Assembly (NCBI GenBank): GCA_038253885.1
Contig: JBBSGP010000008.1
Coordinates: forward strand, 1 to 64,000
DNA length: 64,000 nucleotides
Direction: 5' to 3'
Origin: JALZAQ01 sp038253885
Lineage (GTDB): Bacteria > Gemmatimonadota > Gemmatimonadetes > Gemmatimonadales > Gemmatimonadaceae
Shown: piece after piece, positions 25,610 through 34,923 of the stretch
Layout: every line of letters begins with the position of its first letter
How positions within the stretch are numbered: position 1 is the first letter of the stretch
The notes under the pieces: generated by a model
The model's input: the letters and a program-made list of their open reading frames with translations, nothing else
What the model was told of the DNA's origin: nothing
Database searches by the model: none
Position numbers and translations under genes: made by a program

Positions 25610-26425
25610 TCAGCGGCCCGGCATGGCTGTCATGGGAAGCACGAGCAGGCGCAGCACGCCGCCCGCGTCGGCCCCCGAGATGGATGCGCCGAGCAGCCAG
25701 CGGTCGAAGCGGTTATTCGGGTGGTCGTGATGATACTTCACGACCTTGAGCCCGCTGAACGTACCGATCGCCGCGCCCATGATCACATCGCTCGCCCAGT
25801 GCTTGTTGTTGTACATGCGCGACAGCCCCACCAGCGTCGCGCCGCCGTACATGGCCGGCGCGACGTACCACGTCGAATGCGACCAGAATTCGCTCGTCTC
25901 CTGCGTCACCGCCGCGGCCGCCGCGAATGCGATCAGCGTGTGGCCGGAGGGGAAGGAGCGATAGCGCTCGTCGTGCAATCCACGCCCAAACCCATAGTCG
26001 TGGGGATTGCGCGCCACATACGGACGGGCGCGGCCGACGCTGTACTTGAGCACGCTCGTCACACCGAGGCCGATGAGGATCGCTTCGGTGCCGTGCAGTC
26101 CGAGCTCGGCCATCTCCCGATTCTTCGCCAGCCGCCCGGCACCGTACAGGCCCCCGCCGATGACGAAAGCGCCCGGAAAGGTGATGACCTCGACGCTACG
26201 GGAGAACGGATGCAGGAGGCGGTGCGCCTGTGGTGTCCCCTGCAGGTAATCGGCGATCTTCTTGTCGAGCGGGGCGATTGCCAGCGTGCCAACGGCGAAG
26301 GCACCCGCATAGAGCGCGTCGCGCACGACGAAGAGCGGTGGCGGAGCCGCGCTGTCAGGGGTTTGCGCCGGCGCTCGATGTATCGGCGCGGCCAGGACCA
26401 GCAGGAGCATCCCGAGTCGTCTCAT
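25610..26425 (-). CDS. PAP2 family phosphatase, exported
   Basis: 271 residues with a signal peptide (LGMLLLVLAAPIHRAPAQ). The three acid-phosphatase motifs are present in order: KYSVGRARP (KX6RP), SFPSGHT (PSGH, catalytic His) and SRMYNNKHWASDV (SRX5HX3D). It probably dephosphorylates a lipid or phospho-substrate such as undecaprenyl pyrophosphate or phosphatidate at the periplasmic side. AAGGGAGG 5 nt before the ATG confirms the start. It is divergent from the histidine kinase gene. Confidence 0.9.
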   Translation of the reverse strand: MRRLGMLLLVLAAPIHRAPAQTPDSAAPPPLFVVRDALYAGAFAVGTLAIAPLDKKIADYLQGTPQAHRLLHPFSRSVEVITFPGAFVIGGGLYGAGRLAKNREMAELGLHGTEAILIGLGVTSVLKYSVGRARPYVARNPHDYGFGRGLHDERYRSFPSGHTLIAFAAAAAVTQETSEFWSHSTWYVAPAMYGGATLVGLSRMYNNKHWASDVIMGAAIGTFSGLKVVKYHHDHPNNRFDRWLLGASISGADAGGVLRLLVLPMTAMPGR

Positions 26426-26570
26426 GACCGCCTCCCTTTTGCAGCGCCCGTGCCGCGCGCTCCGTTCTGGTGCTGAAGACGTGACGAGCCTGCTCCGGAA
26501 TCAGTCATTGGGCATGCGCCCACCCCCCGCTCGCGGCGGGCACCTACCATCGCGCCTGGTTCGAGCCCCC

Positions 26571-27932
26571 GTGGATCCTACCACCCAGCTTCTCGACGAC
26601 GACCGCGCACGCTCCGAGCTCCTCCTGAACACGGTGCGCGCGGTGGTGGTCGGCCTTCTGGCCGCGGTCTCGCTCATCTACGCACCCCGGCTGACCCCGG
26701 CGCTGCGTCACGCCAACGCGGCGGTGATCGCGCCGATGCTGCTCTGGACGCTGGCACAGGAGTACTTCATCCATCGCCGGAAGCGGCGGGCACCCTGGCT
26801 GTCCACGGTCAACGCCGTCGTGGACGTCACCGCGGTGTCAGCCCTGCTGGCCGGATACGGGCTCGCGTACAGCTCGTCACTGGTCGTCTCCACCCCCGTC
26901 TTTCTCATCTACTTCGCCATTCTCGCCGCTCGACCCTTCACCAGCTCCACCCGGAATGCTGTGCTCGTCGCGGCCGTCACCGTTCTGGAATATGGCGCCA
27001 TGGTCACCTGGTTCCTGGTGAGCGGCCGGCTCGAGGCGGCCGCTGGGCCGCTCGACGCCGTGCTGTCGGGGAAGCCGTCGCTGCTCGACGAAGGGGCGAA
27101 GCTCCTCCTGCTCGCTGTCGCGGGCGCGATCTCGGCGTACGCGACGTGGTGGAACGAGCGTACTCTGCGACGGGCGCTCGCGGCGCAGGTGGCGCGTGAC
27201 GCGGAGGAGCGCGACCTGGCGGCGAAGCTGCAGGAGGCGGACAAGCTCGCCGCTGTCGGAACGCTCGCGGCGACGATGGCCCACGAGGTCAACAACCCGC
27301 TGGCGCTGATCGCGATGCTGGCGGAGATGATGCAGGAGGCGCCCTTGACCGAGGGTCAACGCGCCGACCTCAAATCGATCGGGAGAGAGGCGCACCGGAC
27401 CGCCAGGGTGGTGAGCGAGATGTTGCGCTTCGCACGCCCGCAGGCTGACGAAGGCTCGGTATCGCTGAGCGCCGTCGCGGACAGCACGCTCAACGTGCTA
27501 CGGCCGCTCATCCGGCAGCACAACGTGGAATTGCAGCTCGATCTGTATGAGCCGCTGCCGCTCGTGGGCGGCGGCTCGGCGCGATTGGAGCAGGTGGTGC
27601 TCAACCTCGCCATCAACGCCATCCAGGCCATGGAGCAGTGGGCGGGCCCGCGCCGGCTGAGTGTGATCACCGGGCGCGACGCCACACATGCGTGGATCGA
27701 GGTCGCCGACAGCGGACCGGGCTTTCCTCCCGGTGTGCGCGAGCGGATCTTCGAGCGGTTCTTCACCACCAAGCCCGACGGCAAAGGAACCGGTCTCGGG
27801 CTCTGGATCACCCACGAGATCGTCGGCGATCAGGGCGGCACGATCGAGGCCCACAATGGGCCGGCGGGGGGAGCACGCTTTCTGGTGCGGCTGCCCGTGC
27901 TGGTCGAGCCGCGTCTCGAGCTGAGCGCCTGA
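26571..27932 (+). CDS. Sensor histidine kinase, multi-pass membrane
   Basis: 453 residues from a GTG at 26571; a longer frame starting at 26424 overlaps the PAP2 start and is rejected, while ATG 26514 remains possible. About five or six N-terminal transmembrane segments (20-195) without a large extracellular loop precede a dimerisation helix with the phospho-acceptor H238 (MAHEVNNPLALIAML). The ATPase domain has an N box (NLAINAIQAM), G1 (VADSGPGF) and G2 (GKGTGLGLW). No response regulator adjoins it, so it is an orphan kinase and its partner is unknown. Confidence 0.9.
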   Translation: MDPTTQLLDDDRARSELLLNTVRAVVVGLLAAVSLIYAPRLTPALRHANAAVIAPMLLWTLAQEYFIHRRKRRAPWLSTVNAVVDVTAVSALLAGYGLAYSSSLVVSTPVFLIYFAILAARPFTSSTRNAVLVAAVTVLEYGAMVTWFLVSGRLEAAAGPLDAVLSGKPSLLDEGAKLLLLAVAGAISAYATWWNERTLRRALAAQVARDAEERDLAAKLQEADKLAAVGTLAATMAHEVNNPLALIAMLAEMMQEAPLTEGQRADLKSIGREAHRTARVVSEMLRFARPQADEGSVSLSAVADSTLNVLRPLIRQHNVELQLDLYEPLPLVGGGSARLEQVVLNLAINAIQAMEQWAGPRRLSVITGRDATHAWIEVADSGPGFPPGVRERIFERFFTTKPDGKGTGLGLWITHEIVGDQGGTIEAHNGPAGGARFLVRLPVLVEPRLELSA

Positions 27933-27961
27933 GCGCCGGCCGCCCGAGTCGCTCACCACCG

Positions 27962-29155
27962 CTACCTCGCCTTGCCCGGCTTGATCTCGGTGGACTGGTC
28001 GAGGTCCGCTAGGAACATCGCCTCCGCGGCTGCGCCGAGAGCGCGATCCTGGATGACGGCGTCGAGCTCGTAGTTGACAGCGATTCCGAGCGGGTTGAAG
28101 TCGGTTGAGCCCACGCGCACCCATCGGCCATCGACCACCGCTGTCTTCGCGTGCATCATCACTCCCTTCCACTCCCACAAGCGGACTCCGTTCCTGAGCA
28201 TGCGCCGATAGGCCTGCCGAGCGAGCAGCCGGATCCAGGGGTGGTCGTAGCTGCTCGGGACGAGCACGCGCACATCGACGCCGTCGCGGGCCGCGCCGGC
28301 GAGCGCCTCGAGCTCGGCGTAGGAGGGGACGAAATACGCGCTCGCGATCCAGATGGCGCGCTCCGCTGACACGGCCTGGATCTGGAGGGCGCGGGCGACG
28401 CGCAGGCGAAGGGGCTCTCCCTCGACGATGCCGACGATAGCGCCCTCATCCTTGTCCGGGCTCACCTCGGCGCCAACGGGTCGCCGCACGAGCAGTCGGG
28501 CGGAGTCACGACGCTCCTCGCGGGCGGCGCGGCTCCACATGCGGTCGAACGCGTGCGTCATGTCGAGCGCCGCCAGCCCATCGATGCGCACCGCCGTATC
28601 GCGCCAGCGCGCCTTCCGATCCTGGTTTCCGCGCCCGCCCCATTTCTCGGAGAGACCGAGTCCGCCGGTGATGCCCGTTTTCTCATCGATCACGAGCAGC
28701 TTCCGATGGTCGCGCGGGACGACGCCGAGCCAGGGGCGAAAGCCCGGCGGATTGAAGATGCGGAGCTCGATCCCGGCGGCGCGCAGAGCCCGCCAGTATC
28801 GGCGGCCGGTGCCGCGAGAGCCCACCCAGTCGGTGAGAAATCGCACCTCGACACCCCGCTTCACCGCGGCCGCCAGGGCGTCGGCGAATCGCCGTCCGAC
28901 GGAGTCATCCTGCACCATGTAGCTCTCGAGGGCGATCGAGGCGCGCGCCCCCTCGATCAGCCCGATCATCGCATCGTACGTCGCCGGTCCGTCGCGCAGC
29001 AGCTCCACGCTGTTCCCACTGGACGCGTCAGCGGCCGCCACTCTCCAGAGCCCACGCGAGAACGATGGGCCCTGCACCACGAGATCGCCCGGCGTCTGGC
29101 GACGCGCGACGGGCGTGGATGGAGGGCTGGTGCGGTCGGGGCGAGTAGTCACCAT
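27962..29155 (-). CDS. Phospholipase D / cardiolipin synthase-like protein
   Basis: 397 residues with two HKD motifs: H150-x-K152-x4-D157 (DHRKLLVID) and H335-x-K337-x4-D342 (MHAKTAVVD), each followed by the usual Gly/Ser and Asn (GGLGLSEKW, GSTDFNP). This is the layout of bacterial cardiolipin synthases of the ClsB/ClsC group, which condense phosphatidylglycerol with another phospholipid. There is no N-terminal membrane anchor, again as in ClsB/C. The 29-bp gap to the convergent kinase shows no terminator. Confidence 0.85.
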   Translation of the reverse strand: MVTTRPDRTSPPSTPVARRQTPGDLVVQGPSFSRGLWRVAAADASSGNSVELLRDGPATYDAMIGLIEGARASIALESYMVQDDSVGRRFADALAAAVKRGVEVRFLTDWVGSRGTGRRYWRALRAAGIELRIFNPPGFRPWLGVVPRDHRKLLVIDEKTGITGGLGLSEKWGGRGNQDRKARWRDTAVRIDGLAALDMTHAFDRMWSRAAREERRDSARLLVRRPVGAEVSPDKDEGAIVGIVEGEPLRLRVARALQIQAVSAERAIWIASAYFVPSYAELEALAGAARDGVDVRVLVPSSYDHPWIRLLARQAYRRMLRNGVRLWEWKGVMMHAKTAVVDGRWVRVGSTDFNPLGIAVNYELDAVIQDRALGAAAEAMFLADLDQSTEIKPGKAR

Positions 29156-29247
29156 CGCGAGAAGGTCGCGGAGGATGGTGCAGCGTGCCAGGTGCTCGCG
29201 CTGAGCGCCTTCCGAAGAAAGCGTTCGTTACACTATTCTCCGCCCCT

Positions 29248-30672
29248 ATGTCCCCTTCCCCGCTCGATCTGGATCACGACACGATGCGCCGGATGGGGCA
29301 TCGGGTAGCCGATCTCATCGCCGAGCATCTGGCGACGCTCCGTGATCAGCCGGTGTTCGCCACTCTCGGGAGGCAGGAAGCGGATACACTGGTCGCTGGT
29401 CCTCCGCCAGCGACCGGACGCGATCTGGAGTCGCTGCTGAAGACGCTCGGCGAGCGCGTGTTTCCTCATGCGGCGCGCGAGCCCCACCCGGGCTTCATGG
29501 CGTACGTGCCGGGCTGCCCGACCTTTCCGGCCCTGCTGGGCGACTGGATCGCGGGCGGATTCAACTTCTTTGCCGGTGTGTGGCCGGTCGCGGCGGGCCC
29601 GAATGCTCTCGAGCTCTCGGTGCTCGACTGGTTCCGGCAATGGATTGGCATGCCCGATGGCGCCGGCGGATTGCTCACGTCCGGCGGGTCGGCCGCGATG
29701 GTCACGGCGGCGATCGCGGCGCGACACGCGGTCGTTGGCGAGGACGCCTCGCGCATGCCGCGGCTGGCGCTGTACGCTTCCGATCAGGCGCACTCCTCGG
29801 TGGTGCGCGCCGCCTGGATCGCCGGCGTGCCCCGCGCCCAGGTTCGCTCGATCGCGGTGGACGACGGGTATCGGATGCGATGCGATCGGCTCGCCGAGGC
29901 GATCGAGCGCGATCGGGCCGCGGGCCTCCTGCCGATGATGGTGATGGCGAGCGGAGGAACGACGAACACCGGATCGGTGGATCCCCTGAGCGACATCGCC
30001 GACCTGTGCGCGGCCGAGCAGATCTGGATGCACGTGGATGCCGCGTACGGCGGCTTCGCCGCGCTCACCGAGCGGGGCTCGCTCGCGCTGGATGGGCTGG
30101 GCCGCGCCGACTCGGTGACGCTCGACCCGCACAAATGGCTGTTCGTCCCGTTCGAATGCGGGTGCCTGATGGTGCGCGACCCGCGCCGGCTCAAGGCCGC
30201 GTTCCAGATCTTTCCGGAGTATCTGAGAGACGTGGAAGCATCGGGGGAGCAGGTGAACTTCGCCGACTACGGCGAGCAGCTCACCCGCTATTCCCGGGCC
30301 CTCAAGATCTGGCTCTCGGTGAGCTATTTCGGCGTCGATGCCATTCGCGATGCAATCGACGGCGCGATGGATCTGGTGCTGCTCGCCGAGCAGCTCGTGG
30401 GCGCGGAGCCATCGCTCGAGCTCCTCTCGCCGGCACGGCTCGGAGTGATCTGCTTCCGCGCGCATCCAGCGGGACTCGACGATCCGGCGGCGCTCGACTC
30501 GCTCAACGAGCGGATCAACGGAGCCATCAACGCCGGCGGGCGCTACTTCATCTCCTCCACCCGATTGGGCGGACGCTTCTCTCTCCGCATCTGCGTGCTC
30601 GGCTATCGCACTGCACGCCGGGACATCGAGGGACTCATCGACGCGATCGTGCGCGAGGCCTCTCGTGCGTGA
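29248..30672 (+). CDS. PLP-dependent group II amino acid decarboxylase (aromatic/tyrosine type)
   Basis: 474 residues with the aromatic-L-amino-acid decarboxylase layout: HPGFMAYVPGCPTFPALLGD (about 80-99), LLTSGGSAAM, HVDAAYGGF (about 262-270) and the PLP lysine K296 in TLDPHKWLF. The product probably decarboxylates tyrosine, tryptophan, DOPA or a related amino acid to the amine. There is no ribosome site before the ATG; TACACT lies about 13 nt upstream, so the mRNA may be leaderless. The fabI-like gene follows 36 bp downstream and may be co-transcribed. Confidence 0.9.
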   Translation: MSPSPLDLDHDTMRRMGHRVADLIAEHLATLRDQPVFATLGRQEADTLVAGPPPATGRDLESLLKTLGERVFPHAAREPHPGFMAYVPGCPTFPALLGDWIAGGFNFFAGVWPVAAGPNALELSVLDWFRQWIGMPDGAGGLLTSGGSAAMVTAAIAARHAVVGEDASRMPRLALYASDQAHSSVVRAAWIAGVPRAQVRSIAVDDGYRMRCDRLAEAIERDRAAGLLPMMVMASGGTTNTGSVDPLSDIADLCAAEQIWMHVDAAYGGFAALTERGSLALDGLGRADSVTLDPHKWLFVPFECGCLMVRDPRRLKAAFQIFPEYLRDVEASGEQVNFADYGEQLTRYSRALKIWLSVSYFGVDAIRDAIDGAMDLVLLAEQLVGAEPSLELLSPARLGVICFRAHPAGLDDPAALDSLNERINGAINAGGRYFISSTRLGGRFSLRICVLGYRTARRDIEGLIDAIVREASRA

Positions 30673-30708
30673 CTTGCCTCCGCTGTCCCGAAGCGCTATT
30701 CAGACCGC

Positions 30709-31599
30709 ATGCTGAGCATCGACCTGAGAGGCCGGCGTGCACTGATCGCGGGCGTCGCGGACGACGGCGGCTATGGCTTCGCGATCGGCAAGGCGCTGGC
30801 GGAGGCGGGGGCATCGATCGTGGTCGGCACCTGGCCTCCGGCGCTCAACATCTTCCTCAACCTGCTCGAGCGCGGGAAGATGGACGAATCGCGCCGGCTG
30901 AGCGACGGCTCGCTGATGCAGTTCGAGAAGATCTATCCCCTGGACGCCGCGTTCGACGCACTCGTGGACGCGCCCGACGAGATCCGGCAGAACAAGCGCT
31001 ACAAGGAAGTGGGCGACTTCTCGATCGAAGGGATGTCGGCGCGTCTGGCGGCCGACTTCGGAGAGCGGCCCCTGGACATCGTCGTGCACTCGCTCGCCAA
31101 CGCGCCGGACGTGAAGAAGCCCCTCCTCGAGACGAGCCGGAGCGGCTATCTCGCGGCGGTGAGTGTGAGCTCGTTCTCGATGGTGGCGATGGTGAGGCGG
31201 CTGGCGCCACTCATGCGCCCGGGAGGATCCTTTCTCTCGCTGACCTACATGGCCAGCGAGCGGGTGATCCCCGGCTATGGAGGGGGGATGTCCTCCGCCA
31301 AGGCCGCACTGGAAAGCGACACGCGGGTGCTCGCCTTCGAAGCGGGGCGGAAGTACGGTGTCCGGGTGAACTGCATCTCCGCCGGACCCTGGGCGTCGCG
31401 GGCCGCGAGCGCGATCGGGATCATAGACAAGATGGTCCAGTACGTCTCCCGCAACGCTCCCCTGACGGAAGAGCTGACCCCGCTCGAGGTCGGGACGGTA
31501 GCCGCGTTTCTCTCGAGTCCTCTCGGTAGCGGCATCACCGGCGCGGTGGTGCACGTCGACAAAGGATATCACGCGATGGGGATGGCCGTCCCCGAGTAG
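30709..31599 (+). CDS. fabI: Enoyl-[acyl-carrier-protein] reductase, plant/chlamydial FabI type
   Basis: 296 residues; catalyses the NADH-dependent last step of fatty acid elongation. The start of the Rossmann fold reads ALIAGVADDGGYGFAIGKAL, with an insertion after the first helix (WPPALNIFLNLLERG) typical of plant and chlamydial enzymes. The catalytic region is YMASERVIPGYGGGMSSAK, where Tyr and Lys are separated by seven residues as in plant FabI, rather than six as in E. coli. The last 31 bp overlap the convergent amino acid permease gene. Confidence 0.9.
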   Translation: MLSIDLRGRRALIAGVADDGGYGFAIGKALAEAGASIVVGTWPPALNIFLNLLERGKMDESRRLSDGSLMQFEKIYPLDAAFDALVDAPDEIRQNKRYKEVGDFSIEGMSARLAADFGERPLDIVVHSLANAPDVKKPLLETSRSGYLAAVSVSSFSMVAMVRRLAPLMRPGGSFLSLTYMASERVIPGYGGGMSSAKAALESDTRVLAFEAGRKYGVRVNCISAGPWASRAASAIGIIDKMVQYVSRNAPLTEELTPLEVGTVAAFLSSPLGSGITGAVVHVDKGYHAMGMAVPE

Positions 31600-33041
31600 G
31601 CGGTGACCGCCGCCCGGCGGCGCTCCGCTCCCCGTCTCCCATAACCGAAGTAGATCGCCAGACCGACGGCGAGCCAGATCACGAGCCTCGCCCACGTCGC
31701 CCCCGGCAGACCCGCCATCTGCGCCAGACAGATCAGCGCGCCGAAGATCGGTACCCAGGGCATCCACGGCGTCCGGAACGGTCGGTGGAGCTCCGGCGAC
31801 ACGCGCCTCAGCACGAGCACGCCGATGCATACCATCACGAACGCCAGCAACGTCCCCATCGCCGTGAGCTGCGTCAGCACGGCGATCGGGAAGAGTCCCG
31901 CCACCAGCGCCACCACCACACCGGTGAGCGCGGTGGTGACGTGTGGCGTCTTGAAGCGCGGATGCACGGCGCCGAACAGCTTGGGGAGCAAGCCGTCGCG
32001 GCTCATCGAGTAGAAGATCCTCGGCTGGCCCAGCAGCATCACCAGCATCGTGCTCGAGAGACCGGCAATCGCGCCGAGCTTGATGATCGGCCGCAGCCAG
32101 GTGAGGCCGGTGGAGTCGATGCCGAGTGCGATCGGTGCTGGTACGTTGAGCTTGCTGTAGTGCACGATCCCCGTCAGCACGAGAGCGACGGCCACGTACA
32201 ACACGGTGCAGATGAGCAGCGATGCCATGATGCTCCACGGCATGTCCTTCTGCGGATTCTTCGACTCCTGAGCGGCCGTGGAGACGGCATCGAAGCCGAT
32301 GAAGGCGAAGAAGATCACGCCCGCCCCGCGTAGCACGCCGCTCCAGCCGAACTCGCCGAAGTGTCCGCTGTTCGGGGGGACGAACGGATGCCAGTTGGCC
32401 GTCCGGATGTACGGCAGCCCGAATCCGATGAAGAGCAACAACACCGCCACCTTCACGACAACGATGACCGAGTTGAAGCCGGCCGACTCCTTGATCCCGA
32501 TGATGAGGATCACGGAGATGAGCAGCACGATCACCGTGGCCGGGAGGTTGAAGATACCGGTGACCGTGCTGCCGTCGGGGAGGGCGACCAGCGAGCCCGG
32601 AGGGCCCGACAACCGCGCGGGAAAGGGGATGCCCGCGTCCTGCAGCACGCTGACGAAGTTTCCTGACCAGCCGACGGCGATCGTGGACGCGCCGAGGGCG
32701 TACTCGAGGATCAGGTCCCAGCCGATGATCCAGGCGAACAGCTCGCCCAGCGTCGCGTACGCGTACGTGTACGCGCTCCCGGCCACCGGGATCATGCTCG
32801 CGAACTCGGCGTAGCACAGTCCGGCGAACGCGCAGCCGACACCCGCGATCAACATCGAGTACACCAGCGCCGGGCCGGCGAACTGCGCCGCCGCCGTGCC
32901 GGTGATGACGAAGATCCCGGCGCCGATGATCGCGCCGATCCCCAGCGTCGTGAGGTTGAATACCCCGAGCGTGCGATGGAGCGTGCCGCTCTCGGCCTCG
33001 CGCTGCAGCTCGGTGATGCTCTTCGTCGTGAACAGTCCCAT
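31569..33041 (-). CDS. APC family amino acid permease
   Basis: 490 residues, about 12 transmembrane helices. The first helix has the APC glycine motif GIGAIIGAGIFVITG (about 34-48), and later GFDAVSTAAQESKNPQKDMP matches the cationic amino acid transporter (CAT-like, YfnA) subgroup. It probably imports amino acids with protons or exchanges them. GGGAG before the ATG supports the start. The gene ends inside the 3' end of the fabI-like gene (31-bp tail-to-tail overlap). Confidence 0.9.
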   Translation of the reverse strand: MGLFTTKSITELQREAESGTLHRTLGVFNLTTLGIGAIIGAGIFVITGTAAAQFAGPALVYSMLIAGVGCAFAGLCYAEFASMIPVAGSAYTYAYATLGELFAWIIGWDLILEYALGASTIAVGWSGNFVSVLQDAGIPFPARLSGPPGSLVALPDGSTVTGIFNLPATVIVLLISVILIIGIKESAGFNSVIVVVKVAVLLLFIGFGLPYIRTANWHPFVPPNSGHFGEFGWSGVLRGAGVIFFAFIGFDAVSTAAQESKNPQKDMPWSIMASLLICTVLYVAVALVLTGIVHYSKLNVPAPIALGIDSTGLTWLRPIIKLGAIAGLSSTMLVMLLGQPRIFYSMSRDGLLPKLFGAVHPRFKTPHVTTALTGVVVALVAGLFPIAVLTQLTAMGTLLAFVMVCIGVLVLRRVSPELHRPFRTPWMPWVPIFGALICLAQMAGLPGATWARLVIWLAVGLAIYFGYGRRGAERRRAAVTAYSGTAIPIA

Positions 33042-33216
33042 TGGCGCACTCTCCCGGTGACCCCCTCCACGCCGCCCGCCGGCGCGGTCCCACAGGATGG
33101 CGTTGGTCTACTGGCTGGCGGTCCGGAGAATGTCCCGAATCGGTCCGCGACGCCCCGCGCTGTCAGAGTGCTGTCAGAGGGAGGCTCGTCGAGTGATCGA
33201 AGCGTAGATTGGACCG

Positions 33217-34923
33217 ATGAGAACCGAGGAGCACGAACGGCTTCCGCGGGGACGCTCGCGACCGCTCTGGCGATCGAGCGCGCTGCCGTTGGTCGCGCTG
33301 CTCCTGCTGACGCTGGTGCTCGCAGCCGTGCTCGCCTACGAGGCATGGGACGCGGGACGCTCCCACCGTCGGACGGCGGAGCGCGCACTTCGCGATTACG
33401 CCGCTTTCGCCGCGCAGGAGCTCGCGTCGAGTGCCGCCGGACCGCTGCAGTCCGCGCTCGCCGACGTCTTCGCGCCGGTCGCCGGCACCAAGGCCCTGTC
33501 CCCGTACGAGCTGCTCGCGTCTCCGGTCGTCCTCACCAACACGGCCGACAGCGTGCTCCGTTGCGGGAGCGCCGATGACGCGCGCCGGTTCTACTTTCGT
33601 CTCGACTTTCGCAATCGCGAGCTCGTCACCTCCGGAGCTGCTCTCGCGCCACGGCAGCGAGCGGCGCTCGCCGACACCATCGCCGCCCACGCGCAACGCG
33701 TCTACCAGCGGGAGTGGCGATCGGCCGCCCTCATCGGCCCTGGCGACCGCGCGCTCGTCTATGCTGTCAAGTTCGCGGAGCACGGCGCCCCGCTCGCGGC
33801 ATACGGATTCGAGACCTGCGCGTCCGCCTTCGGCGCACCCCTGTTCCACCGGCTCGCCGAACGCCATGCCCTGCTACCCGGCACCGTGATGCACGGCGCC
33901 TCGAACGACTCTCTGCTTTCCGTGCGTATCTTCGACGCGTCCGGCCGCGATCTCTACCGCTCTCCCGTTCAGTACCTCTCCCCGTTCGGAGCCTCGGCGT
34001 CGCTCGATCGCTTTGGCGGTCTCGCCGCCAGCGTCACTCTTCGACCGCGCATCGCCGAGGCGCTGGTTCTCGGGGTGCCGCTTCGGTCGCGACTTCCCCT
34101 CCTACTGGGACTGCTGGCGCTCACCGGTGCGCTGGCCATCATCGCCATCCAGCAGCTTCGTCGCGAGCACGATCTGGCACGGCTGCGTGAGGATTTCATC
34201 TCCAGCGTCTCACACGAGCTGCGCACACCCCTCGCGCAGATCCTGCTCTACGCCGAGACCCTCAGCCTCGGACGCATCCGCAGCGACGACGAGCGGCGCG
34301 GCGCTGCCGATGTCATCGTACAGGAAGCGCAGCGCCTCCGGCAACTCGTGGAGAATGTGCTCCACTTCTCCCGCGCCGAGCGGCAGCTCACCCGACTCGC
34401 TCCGGAGCTGACGGCGCTGGCGCCACTGGTGACGGAGATCGTCGCAGCCTTTATGCCCTTCGCCAGAGCGGCCGGCGCCGAGATTCACACCGACCTCGAC
34501 GACCGATTGGCCGCGAAGGTGGATCGCGGAGCCCTCCGGCAGATGCTGCTCAACCTGCTGGACAATGCGATCAAGTATGGCCCACCCGGTCAGACGCTGG
34601 TGGTCGCGCTGGAGAGCGTCACCGCGGATCGCGTGCGCATCCGCGTGGACGACCAGGGCGGCGGGATCCCGGTCGACGAGCGCGAGCGGGTGTGGACGTC
34701 GTTCTATCGACTCCCGATGCACGCCGCTTCGGCGGTGGCCGGCAGTGGCATCGGACTGTACGTGGTCCGCGAGCTCGCGCGCCTGCACGACGGGCTTGTC
34801 TGGGTCGAGAGCGCGCCGGCCGGCGGGTGCCGCGTCGTCATCGAGCTGCCGCGCGCGGCAGACCAGGATGGCGGGCCAATCGCGCACCGCGCGATGGCTG
34901 TCGCACCGGAGCCGGTACGATGA
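33217..34923 (+). CDS. Sensor histidine kinase of a two-component system
   Basis: 568 residues: transmembrane helix 1 (about 21-42), a 250-residue periplasmic sensor region, transmembrane helix 2 (about 292-311), HisKA with H333 (DFISSVSHELRTPLAQ), then the ATPase domain with N box (MLLNLLDNAIKYGP), G1 (DDQGGGIP) and G2 (AGSGIGLYVV). The periplasmic part has no recognised domain. Its stop overlaps the response regulator start (ATGA), giving a classic coupled pair. It is divergent from the permease gene across 175 bp. Confidence 0.95.
   Translation: MRTEEHERLPRGRSRPLWRSSALPLVALLLLTLVLAAVLAYEAWDAGRSHRRTAERALRDYAAFAAQELASSAAGPLQSALADVFAPVAGTKALSPYELLASPVVLTNTADSVLRCGSADDARRFYFRLDFRNRELVTSGAALAPRQRAALADTIAAHAQRVYQREWRSAALIGPGDRALVYAVKFAEHGAPLAAYGFETCASAFGAPLFHRLAERHALLPGTVMHGASNDSLLSVRIFDASGRDLYRSPVQYLSPFGASASLDRFGGLAASVTLRPRIAEALVLGVPLRSRLPLLLGLLALTGALAIIAIQQLRREHDLARLREDFISSVSHELRTPLAQILLYAETLSLGRIRSDDERRGAADVIVQEAQRLRQLVENVLHFSRAERQLTRLAPELTALAPLVTEIVAAFMPFARAAGAEIHTDLDDRLAAKVDRGALRQMLLNLLDNAIKYGPPGQTLVVALESVTADRVRIRVDDQGGGIPVDERERVWTSFYRLPMHAASAVAGSGIGLYVVRELARLHDGLVWVESAPAGGCRVVIELPRAADQDGGPIAHRAMAVAPEPVR

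Noticed and set aside
26424..26570. N-terminal extension of the histidine kinase from ATG 26424
   Set aside because: It overlaps the first codon of the divergent PAP2 gene, which has a strong ribosome site; the extension has no membrane or domain features.
29233..30465. 410-codon minus-strand frame over the decarboxylase gene
   Set aside because: The plus strand has the PLP-binding DPHKW and family motifs; the minus frame has no signal.
30700..33093. 797-codon minus-strand frame over fabI and the APC permease gene
   Set aside because: It runs through two convincing genes in other frames and its translation is repetitive Arg/Gly/His-rich with no domain.
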